DNA of 64,000 nucleotides, taken from the NCBI RefSeq assembly GCF_963259705.1, contig NC_081842.1, positions 183,896,349 to 183,960,348 on the forward strand, in the 5' to 3' direction. The stretch is from Myotis daubentonii. Its lineage: Eukaryota > Chordata > Mammalia > Chiroptera > Vespertilionidae. This document shows positions 26,701 through 38,700 of this stretch, piece after piece (position 1 is the first letter of the stretch; each line of letters begins with the position of its first letter). A model generated the notes under the pieces. That model searched no databases and had not been told where the DNA came from. It saw only the letters and a program-made list of their open reading frames with translations. The position numbers and the translations under genes were made by a program.

Positions 26701-29700
26701 CTTCAGCAGCCCCTCCCTGAACAGTCAGTAGCCATCAGCACTGAGTCAAGACCCTCCCCCAGCAAAAAGATTATGATTTACTGAAAGCTAGAATTTTTTT
26801 TATCAATAAAGTATTTTTTAAATATATTTTTTATTGATTTCAGAGGAAGGGAGAGAGAGAAACATCAATGATGAGAGAGAACCACTGATAGGCTGCCTCC
26901 TGCACACTACTGGGGATCAAGCCTGCAACCCGGGCATGTGCCCTTGACTGGAATCAAACCCGAGACCTTTCAGTCCTCAGGCTGACACTCTATCCACTGA
27001 GCAAAACCAGCCAGGGCAATGAAGTACTTTTTAAGCAAGGTGTGCACATTGATTTTAGACATATTACTACTGAACACTTAATGAAAGGGCGAGTCGTCGC
27101 GGGGCCTGACCACGCTGCTGGTGGCCTCGGGCACCGACTCCCCAGCCCACGGCGGGAGCCCGGCGCAGGCTGCCACCCGCCCGCCACCCCCGGAATGGAC
27201 CCACGCGGCAGCAGCGGCAGGGCGGGTGCCCTCTCCCGAGGAGATAGTGGAGGCAGCGATTGCCGGCGCCCCTGGGAACGAGACGGAGGACGTGGACTTC
27301 CTGCCTGGGCTGGAACTGGTCGATCTGCTGGACCCCCAGCAACCGGACTGGCCCCTGGAGCCCGGGCTCAGCTCGCCCTGGGGGGCGGCTAGGACTGCGC
27401 CCTCCATCTTGCCCTGGGTCCTCCATTTTTGGGGCAGCCGCCATGTGCTCAGGAGAGTGCCTTCTTCCCGGAAGCCCAGGCCCCTGCTGGCCACGCCCAG
27501 GATTTCTTTAAACTAACCAATGACAATCAGGGGACGTGCGCGCCATAGAGATGACCACATCCTGTGTACCAAGACCCGACTTGGGCCTGGCCACTCGGCG
27601 GGGCCCACAGTCCCCTCCCCTGCCGTTACTATAAAACCCACAATCCCATCAGGCCTCGCTCTCTCGGCCACTGGGCTACCGTTGCATCGGTGAGTGTGGT
27701 CGGGGAGCCGAACTAGTTCGAGATGAAGGACTCTTCGCTTTTGCATCGGACTGACGGGCTCCCTGGGGGTCCTGGGAACCTTGAAATCTGGGCACAACAT
27801 AAACAGACTACAGTACAGTGTAAATGTAACTTCTATATGCACTGGGAAACCCAAAAGTTCATGTGACTCACTTTACTGCAGTATTCACTTACTGCTGTGG
27901 TCTGGAGTGGAACCCACAATATATCTGAGGTATATCTTGTAGAGAGATTAGATGCTAGGCCATGGGAAAGAGGCAATGGGATGAGGGACTGGGGGAGAGT
28001 GGGGCACATGTGCTAAGAATGGATTATTGCTGCCTGGCTGGGATGGCTCAGTGGTTGAGTGTCTACCTATGAACCAGGAGGTCACAGTTCTATTCCCAGT
28101 CAAGGCACATGCCCGGGTTGTGAGCTCTATCCCCAGTGGGGGGGCATGCAGGAGGCAGCCAATCAATGATTCTCTTTCATCACTGATGTTTGTATCTCTC
28201 CCTCTCCGAAATCAATACAAAATTTTTTTAAAGTGGATTATTGCTACTAACAGCACCAAAAAATCTGAGTAAGAAAGGGAGAGAAGCTTGACTATAGGAG
28301 ACGTGAGCTGACAGGGAATGAGGAAATAGCTCAAGTCCCATCTACTAACAAACATGGAAATGTTCGCAGTAAGAAAACCGTAAGGAGTGGGAGCTGCAGA
28401 GGCCAGTCAGCAGAGGCCTGCTGTGGTCAACAGGACAAAGGACAGCTGGGCCCTGCTCTCTAAGGGCAGAATGACTCCTGAAGGGTGGGACTGAGGAGTC
28501 TCAATGGGCAGCATCGATATCATTCACACAGGGGTGGCGGGTCTTCACAACACCCTTCTCCTAACCCTAAAAAGAAAACCAAGTCCTTGGAACACTTTCA
28601 GGTGAGGAAGCCAAAGTGCAAATGATTCAGGGTCTGATCAAACAGCACAGCAAGGTGTAGTTTTAATAGAGGGAAGGCCTGCCCTAACCGGTTTGGCTCG
28701 GTGGATAGAGTGTCGACCTGCGGACTGAAGGGTCCCGGGTTCGATTCCAGTCAAGGGCATGTACCTTGCTTGCAGGCACATCCCCAGTGGGGGGTGTGCA
28801 GGAGGCAGCTGATTGATGTTTCTAACTATCCCTCTCCCTTCCTCTCTGTAAAAAAAAAATAAAATATGTTTTAAAAAAAACAGAGGGAAAGCCAAAGTGC
28901 TATATCTGGTCAGACCCAGGGTCCAAAGAAAGGCCGAGTTGATGCAGGGAAACTCACATGTTGGAAAACAGAAACTGACCAACTTCCAAGGCCAGCTTCA
29001 GAGGCTGCCTCAGAATCTCTTACCTGATCTGAGTCCAGTGTCACACGAAGTCCCAGCTTAGTCATTCCATCTTCCTTCAGGAGCTTCAGGTGGGGACAGA
29101 GAGCAAGGCAAAAAGCCTTGGCTATGTGCTCGGTCAGCCGGCTATGATCTGCTGGATCACTCAGGCAACTGTGCTGGTCATCATTTTCTAGGAAAAACAC
29201 CTGTTGCCCGAACATAAGAGACTTAACCTTGTGCCCAGGAGATTGGGAAGAAACAAGTGTATCAGCTCACTGTGCATGAGCACCCTGACCCACAGAGATG
29301 TGCAAAAAGACCTGACAGGGTACCTCAAAGTCCCTGGGACAAAAGGGGGACACTAACATCTTACATCCAAGAAACAATCTCAGTCTCTGCATCTACAAAA
29401 TGGTAGCAGCAACCTGCCTATTTCCCTGGAAGCCATAGTCAGGGTCATCCTGGTACAATCTACTCAAAAAAGGCTTACATTTTGCATTGTGCATGTCTAA
29501 AAGGTAATTCCTGTATGTGGACGATTTTCTTAGGAACTGATCTTAGAATCTAAGAGAATGGCTCCTATAGCTTAGGTGACCCAAACCCTTCATGTTACAG
29601 ATTACTTATAGAAGGGAGGTGATTCACCCAAGTGTACATAAGGATTTAGAGACAGAGACGGGGTAAACCCAGAATCCAGGTCTTCTGTCTCTTATCACAG

Positions 29701-32700
29701 AGCTTTCCCCAACATATAGCTCCGCCTTTGCTGAGGTCAGAGCTATGCCAGTGTGCACACACTGGGAATAGGGAGAACATAGCAAATTTGGAACTGAGAG
29801 ACCTGAGTCCTAGTCGCATAGAGGAAGGTGATGAACAAGTCCTTTGGCTTCTGAATGCCCAATCTGGATTTATAAAATGGAAAGCACCTGTCTTCTCTAG
29901 TTACTATAAAAAATGATATATAAGCAAAATATGCTTATCTATACCAACCCTGAGCTTAGTGCTCAATAAGCAGCTTATACTAAGAATACTAACAAGGAGT
30001 CAGCTCTGAAGCCCCGTGACGCATGCACAGGTGAGAGTGCCAGCATGGAATGAGGGAAACGCTCTGGAGTCGGAGTCAGGAGGCCCTGGCCTCTACTCAG
30101 TAACTAGCATCAGGAAGGTCAGTCTCACAGCCTTTCAGAGCCTTTCTCATTATGCAAATTTATGGGTCGCCACCGTGCCTCACTGGGTTACTTACTAGGG
30201 AGCAAAAAGGAGGGAATGGAGGTCAAACTATTTTATAAGCAATAGAGTTTTTTATGTTCCAGTGTCTGAACTGCTCAAAATATGTCAAAGGAATAGTCAT
30301 AAAGCAAGCGGCTAAGACCACTGAACTGTGTATGAAAACACTGGGCCTGGTATGAAGGACCTCACTGGAACAACAGCTCAAGAACTGCAGGACTAGACTC
30401 TCTGCTCTCAGGAACCAGCTATGTGAACTTGGGTAGGGCACTTAACCTCTCCTGCCTCAGTTACCTTGTGTGTAACATAGAAAAGCTAGAAGTCACAGAA
30501 CTTTTAAAAAATTACTTCTAAAGTTGCAAGGAATCTTAGAAATCTTTAACTTAACAGTGTATTTTGTAGATAAGTATAAATAAGATTCAAAACAAATTGG
30601 GAGACCTAGGACCCACCTGTTTATTCTCGGAGAATAAACTTTCTGATTTGTCTGAGATGTACACACACACAGGGTCTCTGCCCTGCTCCTCTTGCTCCAG
30701 GTTAGCCTCTAATACAGCTTTCGAGTTAAGGAGCAATACAGTGGAAAAGAGCTTAGGAGTTATCCAGATCAGGGTTTGAATCAGGACTTTGATATTACTT
30801 ATTTGCCATGTAAGCTTGGACAAGCTACTCAGTCTCCAAACTTTAGTTTTCTTTTGTTCTTTTTAAATTATAGTTGACACACTAGTTTTCTATTGATGAA
30901 ATGAGTCAATTCTTAAAAACCATGTTATCTAAAGATAATTTAACTGGGAGTGCAGCATAACTAGCCCAGCTTTCTAAATCATACAGCAAAGATGGTATGT
31001 ACCATTCAGAGATGTAGCCTTCGTGAATTCCAGTGCAAACAAATCCCTAATACAGTGGTTCTCAACCTTCCTAATGCCATGACCCTTTAATACAGTTCCT
31101 CATGTTGTGGTGACCCCCAATCATAAAATTATTTTCGTTGCTAATTCATAACTGTAATCTTGCTACTGTAAATAATATGTAATTATATATGTGTTTTCCA
31201 ATGGTCTTAGGCCAGTGGTCAGCAAACTCATTAGTCAACAGAGCCAAATATCAACAGTACAACGATTGAAATTTCTTTTGAGAGCCAAATTTTTTAAACT
31301 TACTATATAGGTAGGTACATTGTTATTAATTTAATTAGGGTACTCCTAAGCTGGCCTTTGCTAAAATAATAATAAAGCCACCAACACAAAATAATTACAA
31401 TTCTTAAACTGATGACAAAAATACCTGTAGTATTTGCAGCTGGTTGGAAAAATACAGGTAACTTTATGCTTCGAGTAGGTACTTTTGCCACCCGCGCGGG
31501 ATGTGCAGACGCGACTAGCACTAACCACTGCACATGAGACTGCTGACTGACGGGCTCACTCAACTCGTGCGTGAATCGCGTGCGCCTCCCCAGCGCTGCA
31601 TATCCCGAGGCCGCCTGAGCCACGTCTTCTGTCGCCTGACCAACCGACACCCCCCACTTCTTCTAATGCCACTTCTTCAAAACAGACTCACCCAGGCCGA
31701 AAACCAACTTCTGCGCATGCGCCACGAAGTTTCAATCGCACTGTACGTGCACACCCACACGTGGTATTTTGTGAAAAAGCCACACTCAAGGGGCCAAAGA
31801 GCCGCGTGTGGCTCACGAGCCACGGTTTGCCGACCACTGTCTTAGGCGACCCCTGTGAAAGGGTCGTTAGACTCCCAAAGGGGTCGCGACCCACAAGTTG
31901 AGAACCGCTGCCCTAACAGCTGTGCACGGGCAGCAGCAGACATCAGTGCTGCGGCCTGCACTTGGTGGCATTTCTTGCCGGTGAGCTCAGACAGACCAGA
32001 GGGAACTGCAGTATAGTAGACAGACAGACTTTTTTATTATCCTCCAGAATCAGACCAGAATGTGTCTGTGGACCTATTAAAAGTTGTGCTCAACGCGGGT
32101 CAAGAATGTCAAGTTTTATCTCCTTACCTCTGTCCATCTGATGACTTTTCCATTTGCCTTATACTCTGATCCATGGAATATCTTCACACTTGTTATAGAC
32201 TCCATTAACTTCCCATCTATAGGACTTATGACACTGAAATAGAGGCAAAGAAGAGAGATGGAAGCAGCTCTGAAGTCAGAAGAGCCACTTCTCTTATCAA
32301 ATCTTGCAACAAATTATATTGGGCACCTTGCCAAACACATCTGATCAACATATCACAGCAAGAAGCCACTACACAAACATGTATGAACAGAGTGCTCATG
32401 CAAAGGCTCACTAAAATAATTCAAAGAACACACATACAAAGTAGGACTCATGATTCCAGGAGCTGGTTATTTTAATATGAAGAACTGTTTACTCAAACCT
32501 GCTCTCTCCTTGCAGCATTCCTTCCTTCAGTGAATGCACAGCCGCCCTGTCCCTCAATCTTGCTCTCCCCTCAGCTCTGTCACAGTGCTCTGCTCCTGAC
32601 TATAATGACACCCATCATGTTATACTCACCACACATTTTGTGTATCCGTCTTACAAATGAACTTCTGAAAGGGAGGGATATGATATACTTACCTTTGTGT

Positions 32701-35700
32701 GCTATATTCTCAGTTTGGACACATTACTTGGAACATAGGAGTTTAATAAATGTTTTTTGATTAAAAGAATTATTTAACCGAGTATATTCATTATGACAGT
32801 GCTGATGTGAACTGGTGAACAAGTATCTGTTTTATTTATCACAACAAATTCCCTTTAGTGCTAAATTATCATTCCTAGATTCCTGAATAGAAAGGCCCAC
32901 TTTTTAGTCATTTCCTCTCCAAAATATAACAAGTATAAATAACTGGAGATGCACACTCATTGGTGATAAGGATTAACAATGGAATCACAAAGATTCCAAA
33001 CTCTTCCTAACAATTTTGAAACCTGTTTATGTTTTCCAATCTTTAAGTATGTAAGATGAAATTTAACTTAAATTTCAGTATCAGGGATTCACGTCATTCA
33101 CTTGAATTAAAATTATTTAAACAATGTTAAGTTTAATTGCTAATTCATCAGAAAGAACACTCTTAGTTGATGAGTACTTTTTTAAGAGAGGATATGCAGA
33201 CAGAAGTACAAGCTGGAAAATGTTCCATTTGTACACTACAAACTAAACTCCTGCGTTCCAGTCTTCCGTGACTAGTTCTTGTCCTGTTTCCTAAGATGCT
33301 GCCAATGGCACTTGTTGTAGAAAGAAGCCGCCTGCTTGTTTTTAGTCAGCAATATGTTATGGCATCAGATTTTCAGATGATCAATTTTTTGGTCCTAATA
33401 ATCATGTTCATTTCCAACTATAATGGAGAATTAAACAAACTGAATTTGAAATTAAATTTGCCAGTGAAGTACGGGAAGATAAAGGGTTATTTGTAAAACA
33501 GTCAAATGTACTCAATGCTTTAGAAATTGCTTCTTTTTGTTCAGTAAGTCTTTGTGCCGTGTTGTAAACGCCCTCTACCTACCTTTGGGTCTGCTATTCC
33601 CTCAGACTGGAATGCCTTCTCTCCCAGAGCTATGTGGCCAACACCCACGCATCTTACCAGATTCGGCTAAAGCAACAGCCGTTTCTCTACGGAGTTGTTC
33701 TCGAATGCTGCCCTATCACTTCTGCTAAGCTTCCACCCTCCTTTTCGTTAATCTTCACTGCACCCTACAGTGTTTTCTATGAGCATTTTCCATACTGTGA
33801 TGCACTTATAACTATTTCAAAACGAGACTGAGCCACTTATCAGCTGGAACCACATGTAATTCATTTTTGTATCTCCGCACGTGGAATTATTATTGCCCAA
33901 AGGATGGATGGGTGGATGGATAGAGGATGGATGGGAGAAAGCTTAATACAATGAGGTATAATATATTCATTTATTCAATCAATGTTTAAAGTAACTGCTG
34001 GTACCAGACAGTGCTTTGGGTGCTGGTAATATACTGGTAGCAGTAAATAAAACAGACAAAAGTCCCTGTCCTCATGGAGCTTACATCCCAGGAACAATAT
34101 AGTAAGTAAAAATTTTTGTCTGTTAGAAACTTATAAGTGCTCTTAGAACTATTCTGCACAGACAGGGGATAGGAATTGGGGGGTGGGAGGGAAGAATGTG
34201 TATGACTGTTATTACTTACACAGGTTGGCCACAGAAGGCCTTCTGAAGGCAGTGAGGGAGTGACTCAGGTGGCTACCCAGGGGCAAAACATAAGCTGAGA
34301 GAATAGCACGTGCCAGGACAGAAGTCTAGTTGACATGTCCCCACAAGAAGGCAGGTGTTGCTTGAGAAGTAAGAGTGGGGTGGGGGACGCAGATTGTGTA
34401 AGGCCTTAGAGGTCGCAAAGACTTTGATTTTGACCCTGAATGGAAGTCAGTGGTGGGTTTTGAGCAGAGGAGCAACACTGTAGAATTGGAAACAGATTAG
34501 GCGGGGAAGAAGGAACAGGCCAAGACTAGAAACAAAGGAACCAATTAGGAGGCTACTGCAATAATGCAGACCAAACAATGGTGGCCTGAACTGGGATGAT
34601 GGCAGTGGAGGTAGGAAGAAGCAGTAATAAGAGTCTATATGTCCTTTGAAGTACAGCGAACAGCATTTACTGTTAGATGAGGTACAGGGCATGAGATACA
34701 GGCGGCTCCAGGGTCTGGGCCTGAACCTTCAGAACAAGAGCTGCCCTGACTGGGAAAGAGGCCAGCATCTGCAGCCCAGGGAGGCGGTCCCGCCGGCCAC
34801 TCCCTCGCTTTGTGGAGGCGGTTAGCCTTGCGGTGCTAGTTTACTCCTCTGGAATACTACTAACACTAGTTCTATCCGATTGAACAATGTTAGCAAAAGT
34901 GCTTTGCAAACCACACAAGTCTTAGGTATTACTATTATCTCAGTAACTTTAGAGAAATTGTTTTGTAAAACAGTCAGTTTCCTCCCTTCAAAAATATGCA
35001 CAGAAACTCCTTCAGAAATGAAGCCAAGAAACCGGAAGTTTAAAGGCAGCCTCTCAGGCAGGGCCCCCAGTGAAGCTGTGACACACCAGTGCAGACAGGC
35101 CCGGAGCCCAGCCGTAACTACATGCCTCAGGGGAGTTTGCCGCCTTTACCCCTTGTTGACGTTCTTGTCGTCATCCACCCACTGGATGTGGATGTGCTCC
35201 TGGGGGTCCTCGCCGTCTGCCTTGCCACAGGTGATGGTGAAGTCCTTCATCTCCCGCAGTGCCTGCCTCAAGGCATCCATGTTCTCTGCAGTGATCTGGA
35301 CCATGACGCCGTCTGAGGATCAGCACCAGATAATACCGATGAAAACAATGAAAAGCCAGGGAGAGAGGCAGTGAAAAGCGGATCTGGAACCTAGCAAACC
35401 CCTCTACGTTAAATGTGAAACTCTGCTCTGCTCTCTACAGCAGACAGACAAAAGCAGGTGTTGTGCTTTGAGCTGAGCTCTTCCTCACTGAAAGTGCTAT
35501 GAGGAGCGAGTGCCGAGATATGTTCTGTTTAAAACACTTGCCTGTTGATTTCACTTTAGACACAAGGAAGAGTTTCTCCTTATCCCAAATGATGACTGCA
35601 ACATTCATGTGGGTAACATCCACATGTTTACAGATTCACGCCCAATGATATATTTAAACTTAGACTATGTCCCCTTCGGTACCTTATCCCAAAGCTCTGA

Positions 35701-38700
35701 AAGGCCATCTCTTAAATAATTAGTGCCATTCCACACACGTTTATTCCCTCCCACCCCCCAATTCCTACCCCCTTCTGTGCAGGGTAGTTCTAAGAGCACC
35801 GTCCCACAAGTATCTCTATCACTTACTTCCTTCTTTGGAGAACTAACCACTATATGACAGTTTTAAGTAGCTGACGAGTGAGATGCTACGGAATAAATAA
35901 TGAGTCCTGAACTCTATGGCAAAAATGTCAAAGCTTCCTTTAGTATCCTTTGCTTTTCAGTTGTACAAATAGGACTGAACTACTGTATGTGCAGTAAGTA
36001 ACTCATTCTTTACCTTCCACAATACTGGACTTGGCAAGATAGCCTGAAGAGGATTTCAGAGCGCCACTGAACACAAAGAAACTGGCACCAGTCACTAAAA
36101 CAAAAGAAATAGTTTGATGAAGACAGACCCTGAGATTGAGAGACTGAGAACAATAATAAAATATTTAGTCATTGGGAATCCAACCATCATCATCCAGAAG
36201 ACAAGAAACAACAACTCTGTACACCATAATACACAAGTAACCAATAATCCTGATGCTTGTGATAGGCAGGGAATGAGGTTTTAAGATACACGCTCCCACC
36301 CAGCCAGCGTGGCTCAGTGGTTGAGCATCGACCTATGAACCAGGAGGTCCTGGTTTGCTTCCCCATCAGGGCACAAGCCTGGGTTACAGGCTCGATCCCT
36401 AGTGGGGGGCGTGCAGGAGGCAGCCAACCAGTGATTCTCTCTCATCACTGATGTTTCTATCTTTCTCTCCCTCTCCTTTCCTCTCTGAAATCAATAAAAA
36501 ATATATTAAAAAAATAAAAAAAGATACACGCTCCCATTTTTTTGTTTTTTTTGTTCTTCCTACAATCAAGAATCAAAGAATTTTACAGGCAGAGAAATCT
36601 TAGTGGTCAAGTCCTGGGCTTGGACTGAAGCCTGTTTTTCTAAATAAAATTATATTGGAACACAGCCATGTCCATTCATATACACATTGTCTATGACAGT
36701 TTTTGAAATATGATGTCACAGAGCTGAGTAGTTCTGTGACAAAAAAGACTACAGGCCTGCAAAGCCTAAAATATACAGAAAAAGTCTTCTGACCCCTGAT
36801 CTAAAGTCACTAATTTCCAGGTGTGTGTTTTTTAGGTCAAATATATTTTAAATATTGACATATGGTTGCCAACTATTTTATTTACGAAGTGGAGCTATTA
36901 AAAACACAAGCACCTATTTGAAAGGCAAACACCTGATACCACTGACTCTTCATAAAAGAATAGATATTTAATACATTTAGGTTCATGAAAACTTCTCTAC
37001 ACTCTATATCTCCACATCTTAAATTGGACTGAGCTGTTCAAGCTCCCTACCCACTGGCCCCCAGTATTTCTAATAGGTAGGTCAGCCAGGCTTTGATGAG
37101 GCTCCTACTGACAAGGAGCCCACAACAGCACACGGCAGTCCATTCTACTCCTGGGTAACTCTCAGTTATAGAGAGTGCTCTCAAATTGAGCCTAAATCTA
37201 GATCCTTGTTACTTTCACCCAATGGTGCTGGTGTTGGCCTTTTGTAGCTATTCAGAAAAAGTTGAATCTTATTTCCACATAACAGAAAACCTTAAAAATA
37301 GAGATAGCTATTTGTACTTTTTCAGGTAAAAACATTTATACTTCAGTCAGGATGTCTTCCTTTGACCTAGTTTCCAGATTTCTCACATGCCTTGAATCAT
37401 CCTCTGAAGATCATCCAGTTTTACCAATGGACATCATCAATTGCATTAAAGATCTCCAGAACTTATTAAATATTCTAAGTAAGATTTGACTAGTAGGGAG
37501 CTCTGTGGACTTATCACCTACCTTATTTTGGATATGGTATTTGAATATATATGTGCTACATACCTTTTATACCTTTACTAACTAAATAACTGGTTTTAAA
37601 TATATATTAAAGAAATTGACTTACAGTATGTCTTCTAGAGAAGTGTTTCATAAAGCATACTAAAGAAAGCTAGTTTTAGGAGATATTCTGAGGGGAAAGA
37701 GACTTATGGTCAAATAAATTTAGGAAGGGCTCCACACTACCCGCCTTTTGGAAAATCACAGTATACACTGCTCGTTAAAGTCTCTGAAAAAGAACTGTAG
37801 TAAAAAATCTGTTTAAACTGATTTATCTCGGGATTTCTCAGTTTAATGTATTAAGCAAAACTTTCATCTATTCATATGAATATATTTTAAAATCATAGAA
37901 CCTGATAAGACACTTGAGAAAATGTCACACTGAACAGTGATTCTTAAATTCTAATGTGTATTTGAATTGCATAGGGATTGTGTTAAAATGCAAATTCTGA
38001 TTTAGCAGATCTGGTGAGTGGACTCTTCATTTCTAACAACCTCCTAAGTGATGGGACCACAATCCAAGTGTCACTGAACCTAGAAACCTTCCTTCCTGTC
38101 GACCTACTAATTAACATTCTTTGCGTGTGGTCATTCAACAAGCCCCAAATCTAAGTATATTTTCACCATGGGGCCTAGTCTCCTCCCTTCAGATAGCAAT
38201 GCTGGCCCTGTCAGTACCCTGAGGCAGTACTTTTGAATGTTCCCCTCAATAACAGAGATGCCATTTGCAACTCTGCGTGTGGCTACTGGGGAGCCAATGT
38301 AACCTGGAAAATAAGGTTGGAAATGTTAACTTAATCAGGTTGTTTGTGGTCACCCTTCTAGAAAGTACATGTGATGGGGCTGAGATAACCAATCTCCAAG
38401 TCCAGTACAATCTTCCATTCTCATCATCTCCATCAGCACAATGACTCACCCTTCCTGGGCTGGTTGTGAATACTGATGGCCTGGGTCTGATAGTTTCCAT
38501 CATCGTTCTGCACACACACGAGATGAGAGTCTGCCTTCTCATTGAAGCAGGCACCTCCTGCCAGGACATGCTCATTAGACTTGTTCATGGCTTTCATCAC
38601 CTGCAACCAAAAAAGAGGGTTAGCTTTCTTCTCCGCCAAGGATGGGCTTTTTTTTGGTCAGATATGGCACAACTCCTTTACCTTCTCAAAGACAAAACAG

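Larger units (their letters stand above)
25121..27939 (+). mobile_element. Tigger-type (TcMar) DNA transposon, dead, with nested insertions
   Basis: It begins TA|CAGGCATACCTCATTCTG and ends GAGGTATATCTTG|TA, the inverted ends and TA target of a Tigger/pogo element. The interior follows the family (the 'atcagtgatctttgatgttgc' region and 'actttaaaccaaaagctagaaatg', each recognised in part) but has no intact transposase frame. A hAT (25735-25955), a Ves SINE (26820-27017) and an LTR (27082-27799) are inserted in it. It lies in the last ZFYVE9 intron. Confidence 0.85.

Noticed and set aside
27121..27516. A functional CREBZF gene
   Set aside because: There is no start codon in frame, a middle segment is missing, the bZIP domain is absent, and the sequence changes to LTR sequence near 27395.
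28681..28760. tRNA gene (A box and perfect B box)
   Set aside because: This is the tRNA-derived head of a Ves SINE. The same head recurs many times in the window and is followed by the SINE core and A tail.
35089..35374. + strand frames of 75 and 164 codons
   Set aside because: They are the opposite strand of the ZFYVE9 exon at 35150-35312, which has splice signals, matching phases and a clear protein match on the minus strand.
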